Of a stretch of 64,000 nt of DNA, positions 56,600 through 64,000 are shown in pieces; the stretch's first letter is position 1, and each line of letters begins with the position of its first letter. The position numbers and the translations under genes are program-made. Under the pieces are notes generated by a model. It worked only from the letters and a program-made list of their open reading frames with translations. It was not told where the DNA came from and searched no databases. This DNA comes from Tricholoma matsutake (taxonomy: Eukaryota > Basidiomycota > Agaricomycetes > Agaricales > Tricholomataceae), in assembly GCA_026075535.2 (NCBI GenBank), contig AP026541.1:3410001-3474000 (forward strand), written 5' to 3'.

Positions 56600-57045
56600 A
56601 TACTTAGTGTGGGAGGTTGCGGTCTTTGAAAATGTGGGAAAATAAATCTTGCTTTCTCAGAGATCAGGTTTTCACTGGGCAATGTTGAACGTTGAACATT
56701 ACTACACAACCTTACATGCTCCTGAATGCATACTATCTCGTAGTGCACTATGCCAAGGGATTCCAGCATAACATCCATTGGTTCAGCCGGTCGAGTTCCT
56801 GTTCCCCGCTACAATCTGCACAACCAGCAACGATGTGGTAGAAGTCTCAGTGTAGCCTCCTCGAGTTCAAACATTCCCCCAAAGCTATCCAGTTTGCAGC
56901 ACCCTACTCCAATGTCAAGTTCTCGGCAGCTGTGTAACAGATCTTCGACTGCTGTGGGCAGTTCTTTCAGATCATCAGCTCGAGTTCCAGATGACAATTC
57001 GCAAAGTGGTATGTCATTTGTTAGCATACTATCACTTTGATTGCC
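56600..57045 (+). other. Possible 5' exon of the downstream pseudogene
   Basis: An open frame from about 56,750 (RVPVPRYNLHNQQRCGRS, SSRQLCNRSSTAVGSSFRSS) is Ser-rich and ends just before the tandem repeats. It may be the disordered N-terminus of the gene at 57,440, but no proof is visible. Confidence 0.3.
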
Positions 57046-57054
57046 TCTTCATCT

Positions 57055-57390
57055 GGTTCGTCTCCTTTTAAAGTAATTTCTTCTATGATATAGGTCACTG
57101 CCTTGACCGCTGTGATTGGGTATAGGCCGCTGCCTTGACCATTGCATTCGTCCAGTTTCATCTCCTTTTAATATAGTTCTTCAATGACTAGAATCTGGAT
57201 ATAGGCCACTGCCTTGACCACATTTTGTTCGTGATTGGATGTAGGCTGCTGCTTTGAGCATCATATTTGTCCAGTTTTGCCTCCTTTCAATATAATTCTT
57301 CAATGACTAGAATCTGGATGTAGGTCACTGTCCTGACCACATTCTGTCCATGATTGGATATAGGCTGCTGCTTCGACCATTTCTCACTCA
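57055..57390. repeat. Tandem repeat, about 118-bp unit with a smaller motif
   Basis: GTCCAGTTTCATCTCCTTTT..TTCTTCAATGACTAGAATCTGG recurs with a 118-bp spacing, about 2.7 copies. Each unit holds ATAGGCCACTGCCTTGACC-like strings twice. Confidence 0.75.
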
Positions 57391-57439
57391 TATTCTTTCT
57401 GTTGTCTTTAAAGTTTTTCTGGTCATTGATCATTGCTCT

Positions 57440-58855
57440 TCTAGCTGCTGCAAGAAACATGCTTGAAAAGTTAAATGTATTAGACTTATTTTCTGAGCAA
57501 GATTCATATCTAACAATATTTTGTTATCAGCAGTGTACCTTCTGCAAACAGGGCGGGTATATTTGCACATGCACCATTTGTAAATTGTTTGCTTCATGCT
57601 TCAGCAAAGGGGAGATTAGTGGATGCCTCCCAGAGTGGTATTTGGATAGGGATCAATTTGTCTGTCCTCCGTGTTATAAGTCAACAGGACTCTTGCCGCT
57701 GGTAAGTACTTCTATCTACCCCAGTGAATTCCCCTGGCCAACAGATTTAGTATGTTATTCCTTCACGATCTGCTGCATCCAGCCATGCAGGGATAAATAC
57801 AGACCCACTAATTATATATTCGGTATATCTTGATGAGGGCCCACACTCCTGCACAGCTACCACGCTTCTTGAGGGCCAGGCTCGTGGCTACTTTCATGGG
57901 AAGGTGACTTCTGTCCAATTGTTCTCATCGACTCTTTTCCAACAAGGGCTGAGATGTATAGGACCAGCAACTTCTCTTGCTTGTACACCCATTCTCGGAT
58001 CTTGCAGACCAGAAGGAGACCAATGCTCTCATGAAGAATGTTGAAACCATAACTGCGCATCTTACACCCAAATCACGTTTTGTCTTCCATTTGCAGACCC
58101 ATTCTGGTCCTTCTGATGGCATGCTTCATTTTTCGAGCAAGAAATCTACCACGATCCAAGTGGTTGTTAACTCTATTTCGCAAACACCCACCATTTATAT
58201 CTTACCCCGTGTCTTATAGATCACGAAATATATCCTGGGCTCTTTGCAATTTCACAAACTTTCAAATGCTGTCTTACTATTGACATGCTGCGGCTATTTT
58301 ATCGAAAAGCATCTCAGCACTTTAAAGGATGTTGTGTAGGTTTGTATCCATGACAAGTTATAGCAGTCAGGTTGACAATCAACTTGCAGTAATGCATTTG
58401 GTTTCAGATTAAGCTTCACCTTCACCGGGCAAGCTCTCGACCCTCTTCTTGTTGCTGTCAACCTATACTACAATATTCTTGATTTTAGCATCATGGGAAA
58501 TGAGTTACCACAGAAAGCCCTTGAGTGATCTGCTACCTGCTCACTTCTCTCCAATACAGCCATTATTCTTATCGACTCTAACACTGTGTTGTCACTTTGT
58601 GGTGCAGCCATTCAATATCGCCCAAATGGCTATATCATTTATTGTCCTTCCTGTCAGCAATCCCCTGGCTACAAGAAAATGTTGACTGTACGTGATGGAG
58701 AAACAGTTCAAGAGGCAGTTCTTTTTCGATGCTGTGTGATTGAACATCCAAGTCACATTGAGCGCTGTTTTGCAGTTCCCCTCCTTGAGACAAATTCGAC
58801 GAGAATGGTGGTCAGAGGGTTGAATTCTCCTTGCAGGTACATTATAACTATGTGA
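57440..58855 (+). pseudogene. Zinc-finger (PHD-like) uncharacterised protein, decayed
   Basis: Exon ending at 57,700: MLEKLNVLDLFSEQDSYLTI, then a cysteine set CTFCKQGGYICTCTICKLF, ASCFSKGE, QFVCPPCYKSTGLLPL ending at GTAAGT, similar in spacing to a PHD finger. Later pieces: MRAHTPAQLPRFLRARLVA (57,833), FSDLADQKETNALMKNVETI and FVFHLQTHSGPSDGMLHF (58,000-58,130), FRLSFTFTGQALDPLLVAVN (about 58,410), SLCGAAIQYRPNGYIIYCPS with CPSC, EHPSHIERCFAVPLLET. It resembles a recurrent Agaricomycete family without assigned function. Several stops and frameshifts. Confidence 0.45.
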
Positions 58856-58963
58856 GCACGTATATTCTCTATATGACACAATATCCATCCTGATACTTAA
58901 TAACAGGCTTTGATTAATGATATGTAACCTTGGCCAATGAATTTGTTATTTCTATCCATCTTC

Positions 58964-60022
<1,059 letters not shown>

Positions 60023-60029
60023 CCCTACA

Positions 60030-61075
60030 TTTTAATTACCCCGAAAGCCAAATCCGACTTTGGGTGTTAGTAAACCGACAGAACAAGACTGTACTCATAT
60101 TCCGGAGAATGAACTAACTCCTTGAAGTCATCATGTCTCATAAGGCCACCTGCCAATTCTACCTACTAGTAGCTCACCTCTTGCCAGAATGCTGCTTTGA
60201 GTACAAACAATGTACCTTTAGTGTGTCCCAGTTTCATCACATCTCATTCATATGTAGTTGCCGGATCACATAGCACAATGATAACAAGTGTGTGAGGCCA
60301 AGCCACACCGATTCTACCTAGCCCACCTCTTGCCAAAATGCTGTTGTTGCTAAAATGTCCAGATTATTGATCCTCTCATTACCCAGCTATACTATTATGA
60401 TTAGTGGTGCTTTGATTAGTCAATATATCTAATTTTTTTTTTTTTTTTGGTTCATCAATCCCTGTTGTGACCCATGACCTCCGTGACCTTTCATTTCGAC
60501 TTGAGGGCCCGTGACCCATGACCTGTGACTGACAAACTGATTGCGTTGGTGCAGTAGACGTTAACGTTGAGGCCTGAACGTTCAAATTTGAGGCCTGAGG
60601 TGGGAACTCTGCACACATTTCATACTCTCTGACACTGAGCTCCGATACAACCTCAATGAGACCCTACGATCCAAAGAAGTCCCACCTTGTGACTCTAGGC
60701 GAGAGACGTTGCCACCCTTCGCAGGGCCTGTGTCCACAGGCGGAGAGCAGATGACTAGGTGCTCAGCCGGCGAATGCAAGCAGTAAGGGTGAACACGTTG
60801 TTCACAGTATACGAGGTTGTACTACCATCTAGACCCTCATTAATCCGAGATTACCCAGCTAATCAAAGTGTTTTGTCTTGCCAAATTTGGTTTGATTCTG
60901 TTTGATGAGACGTGACATAAGGTAAGCAACTATTGTCACCTGGAAATCCCCCCTCATTGCACTATGGCACCTATGCATCAGTGCCTCTGTACCACATACC
61001 GATGCAATGAGATTGTGGATGCTACTGGAGAAAGAGGAAATCTGGTAGACACACGCAAGTATTGAAACCATTAGC
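60030..61075. other. Intergenic; possible MITE remnants
   Basis: GGTGCTTTGATTAG near 60,408 and CTAATCAAAGTGTTTTG near 60,862 could be decayed inverted ends. GTGACCCATGACC repeats at 60,467 and 60,512, and a poly-T tract at 60,432. No gene supported. Confidence 0.3.
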
Positions 61076-61077
61076 AA

Positions 61078-64000
61078 GCTGATAAAACCACTGCCTTGCG
61101 TGCCCTCGCAAACCAAGCACAGGAGGCCATTTTGGAACAGCAAGAGGAAACTCTTTCAAATGCCCTTAAGGGCTTGTCAATGACCGACCCCACCACCATC
61201 CCAGCAGCAGCCATGCCTTTGCCTGATAATGACTGCTATAACATCGACAGGGCTTGTAAAATGGTAGCCCATGTTAGTGAGATCAAGGATGACTCCATGT
61301 GCTATTACATTGTACAGACCACCCTTTTTGCAGCTTTTGGGGACAATCCATTCTCAGCATACTTCCAAGCCATCCTCAGTGGGTTCCCTCGAGATCTTCA
61401 CGCAGTCACAGAGAAGTTCAACCTCAAAGCGAAAGCTACAGTACATGCAGTCTGCCCTAAATGTCATGCCACATATAAACCTACGTATGATGGCAAAACG
61501 CTCATCCCGGTCTATCAGGAGAGGTGCAATTTTTGCCGGTATAGCTCGCATTGTGGTGAACTGCTCATTCGCCCCAAAACTGTCCAGGATATCCATATCA
61601 ACATCCCAATCAAGACTTACATCACATTTGACTTCAAAGATTGGATGTCGGGATTACTGGCTTGCACTGGGTATGAGGAAAAGATGGATAAGGCATGGGA
61701 CAGAATGGCTCAGTCACCAGATGGGATGTTGAGGGATATCTTTCAAGGCTCAGTCATTTGAAATCTCAAAGGTCCAGACGGGGCAACACATTTTAGCCAC
61801 ACTGGTGGAGAAGACGCTGGCCAATACCTCTTTTCCCTTGGCTTCGATTTTTTCAACCCACTGGGCAATAAGCAAGCAGGGAAGAAGATCTCCACTGGGG
61901 TCCTAGCACTAGTCTGCATCAATTTCCCAATTGAAGAACACTATAATCCTGAAAATATGTTTGTCGCAGGCATCATCCCTGGCCCAAATGAGCCTAACGT
62001 TGATCAGATCAACCCATACCTGACATCTATTGTTGACACTTTGCTTGAATTCTGGAATGGGGTGCGTTTCATGTGCACCTGTATGTATACTTTAGGATGA
62101 TTGGTTTTTTGCATGCTCATCATCATCATCTGTGACCTCCCAGCAGCCCGCAAAGTTGGGGGTTTTTCAGCCCATAGCCAGGAATACTTTTGCTCAGTTT
62201 GCTGGTGCAACAAGACACAGCACGGTTATTCAAACTTTGACTCAGCAACCTGGAAAAGGCAGACCAACGAAGACTGTCGCCAATTTGCTGAGCGATACCA
62301 CACTGCCACTAATGCCAAACATTCTGCCAGCTCCTTTGATCGCACTGGATTACGATGGTCTGAGCTGCTGCGGCTTCCTTATTATGATCCCACTCGGTTT
62401 TTAGTGGTCGATCCCATGCATAACCTTTTCCTGGGGCTGATAAAGGAGCATTTTCAAGGGATACTAGGTTATTATCCCCAAAGAACTACTCACCCCACCC
62501 CTGCCCCCCATGCCGATATCCACATTAATATCCCCCCTGACCCCACCAATCCTCTACCAGATGCAAAGGGACCATGCACTAGTATTTGAAGGTTGATATC
62601 ATGGTTGGAGGAACCCTTCAAGTTCACTGATGAGAGCTCCAAGGAGTTTAAAGCTGTGGTTGAGAAGTGGGGTAAATCAACCATTCACATAGCAGCATTT
62701 GTATACATTGGACATGGCCTTAACTGCCTTCCCCAAACATTGGATAGTACTGGCCAGGACACTAAGTTGCCTCTCGTGAAAAAACTATCCAAAAAAGACC
62801 TCGCTACGTGTATCCTATCATGGGTAAGCAATTTTTGTATAGTGGAGCGAACATTGTTGACAAATATAATTAGCGAGTCAAGCAACCTTCCACCGCCCAC
62901 CCTGAATCCAAGCCATCAAGTGGTGACATTCTTACACATGAGGAAATGGAAGCTGTATATGAAGACTTGGAAAATATGGTGAAGCCATCCTGGGTGACCT
63001 CAGTGCCGACAACACTCTTGTCAGTTGGCCCCAAGCTCAAGTCAGATCAATGGAAGACCATTGGGTCACTTTATTTACCAGTCTCACTTGTCTGTCTATG
63101 GTCTGATGTTCACCAAGATGACGAAAGAAGCAAACACCGCCATGAGCTCCTTGACCTTTCCATGCAACTGCTGTCTTCTGTTGCTACTGCCATTTCCTGT
63201 GTCACATCCGACCCTCATGCTGATGAATTCCTTCACCTCATGAGTTGTTACCGCCAGGAATTACAGAGATTGTTTCCCGACTACAATGTTCATTGCAACC
63301 ACCACATGGCATTTCATATCGCAGAATTCTTGCGCATGTATGGACCTGTCCATGGGTGGTGGACTTTTCCCTTCGAGCAGATGATTGGTATGCTTCAGCA
63401 AATCTCAACCAACTACAAACCAGGCAAGTTAGCATGCCATTCGCAGACATGAATTTTCTGAAACATATACAGGGGAGTACGAGGAAACTATTGGACACTC
63501 TTGGCATCAATCTACTAACCTCAGGGTGTTCTTTACCAAGGCCTCATGCCCAAAAGCATCCCAGCACTGCATTGGCATGTTTGAAAGTTTGATTCAACCT
63601 CAAGGTCATAACAGTCTTGCAGCTGATTCCCATGCTTCATTGGACAACTCTCCCCATGAATATTTGGATGATGACTACTACAGTGCTTTTGGAGGGACCA
63701 CAGTTCCCATCACTCCAGAACTCCGGGCCCTCATCCACCAGCACCTTTCACCAGGCCTCAGCATTCCAAAGGAGGCCAAATCAGTAACCCACATCCACCA
63801 CCATCAAATAGCATACAGCATATGGAAGAGACATGAAGGAAACAGCAGTGTACTCTTTCATGGAAATGACACTCCATTTTCTATTGACAGGTTTCTCCAA
63901 TTCCCAACTGACAGCAACCAACGAGTCTTACAGGGAACCTGGGTTATTGGCCACTACCACCAACATGCACAGATATCCCATGACCCATACCTGGAGTATC
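61078..64000 (+). pseudogene. CACTA/Tnp2 transposase, central and C-terminal part (runs off right edge)
   Basis: Order: NQAQEAILEQQEETLSNAL, FSAYFQAILSGFPRDLHAV, zinc-binding CPKCHATYKPTYDG and CNFCRYSSHCGELL, FDFKDWMSGLLACTGYEEKM, DIFQGSVI, stop (61,759), NLKGPDGATHF, LALVCINFPIEEHYNPENMF, AGIIPGPNEPN, a second stop near 62,097, ICDLPAARKVGGFSAHS, FCSVCWCNKT, PTRFLVVDPMHNLFLGLIKE (core motif of Tnp2), FKFTDESSKEFKAVVEKWGK, MSCYRQELQRLFPDYNVHCN, FLRMYGPVHGWWTFPFEQMI (DUF4218-like end), an intron, and GEYEETIGHSWHQ. It is a cut-and-paste DNA transposase. The zinc-finger N-terminus is absent on this side. Confidence 0.8.

Noticed and set aside
61271..61732. A second long plus frame inside the Tnp2 region
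   Set aside because: Shadow of the transposase frame at 61,096-61,761, which carries the family motifs.

Overview
The window reads as nuclear DNA of a mushroom-forming basidiomycete (Agaricomycetes). Introns are 45-75 bp with GT..AG ends and CTAAC-type branch points. The families present (KDZ transposase with CxC5/CxC6 cysteine clusters, Tnp2/CACTA transposases, RecQ-like helicase, JmjC protein, Ty3/gypsy) are expanded in that class. I cannot name a genus. All family assignments rest on my own translation and motif reading; no search was run.

Left half (about 1-30 kb) is a transposon nest with almost no intact genes. It opens with the 5' part of a KDZ transposase on the minus strand. A low-complexity Lys/Asn-rich gene follows (about 5.8-9.5 kb), cut up by hAT-like insertions. 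A CxC5/CxC6 gene starts at about 11.5 kb, stops at 12,963 and resumes at 22,624. The 9.66 kb between is a Ty3/gypsy element whose order is circularly permuted, itself hit by two hAT-like elements with perfect 8-bp target duplications, other elements and two LTR-like sequences. Across the half runs a family of non-autonomous elements that share one core: exon-like stretches ending in a GGCCCAA...TTGGGCC hairpin directly before a GTAAGT splice donor, then an AGC..GCT palindrome followed by GGGTGG, then CCCTCG hairpins. Two copies also carry tRNA-like modules pointing outward toward inverted termini.

Middle (30-38.7 kb) is a 16-copy degenerate repeat island laid out as a plus arm and a minus arm, plus fragments of uncharacterised Agaricomycete genes.

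Right half (38.7-64 kb) is richer in genes, mostly decayed. It holds an ABCC-type transporter (+), a JmjC protein (-) that is open across seven exons, a possible beta-propeller protein (-), a truncated RecQ-like helicase (+), a minus-strand conserved protein, a CACTA/Tnp2 5' half (+), a large coiled-coil protein (-), a small intact two-exon gene (+), a DUF6698-like fragment (-), a foldback element, a PHD-like/uncharacterised pseudogene (+), a USP7-like deubiquitinase pseudogene (+) and a second Tnp2 transposase running off the right edge. A 0.8-0.9 kb segment (ABC 3' end plus coiled-coil 3' end) is present twice in direct orientation and brackets the JmjC-RecQ-CACTA block.

Functional outlook: only the JmjC gene, the 53.2 kb gene and the first 680 codons of the coiled-coil gene look open from end to end; most of the rest is relic. 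The most novel material is the hairpin/splice-donor/tRNA-like element family, the permuted gypsy insertion and the duplication that brackets a gene block.
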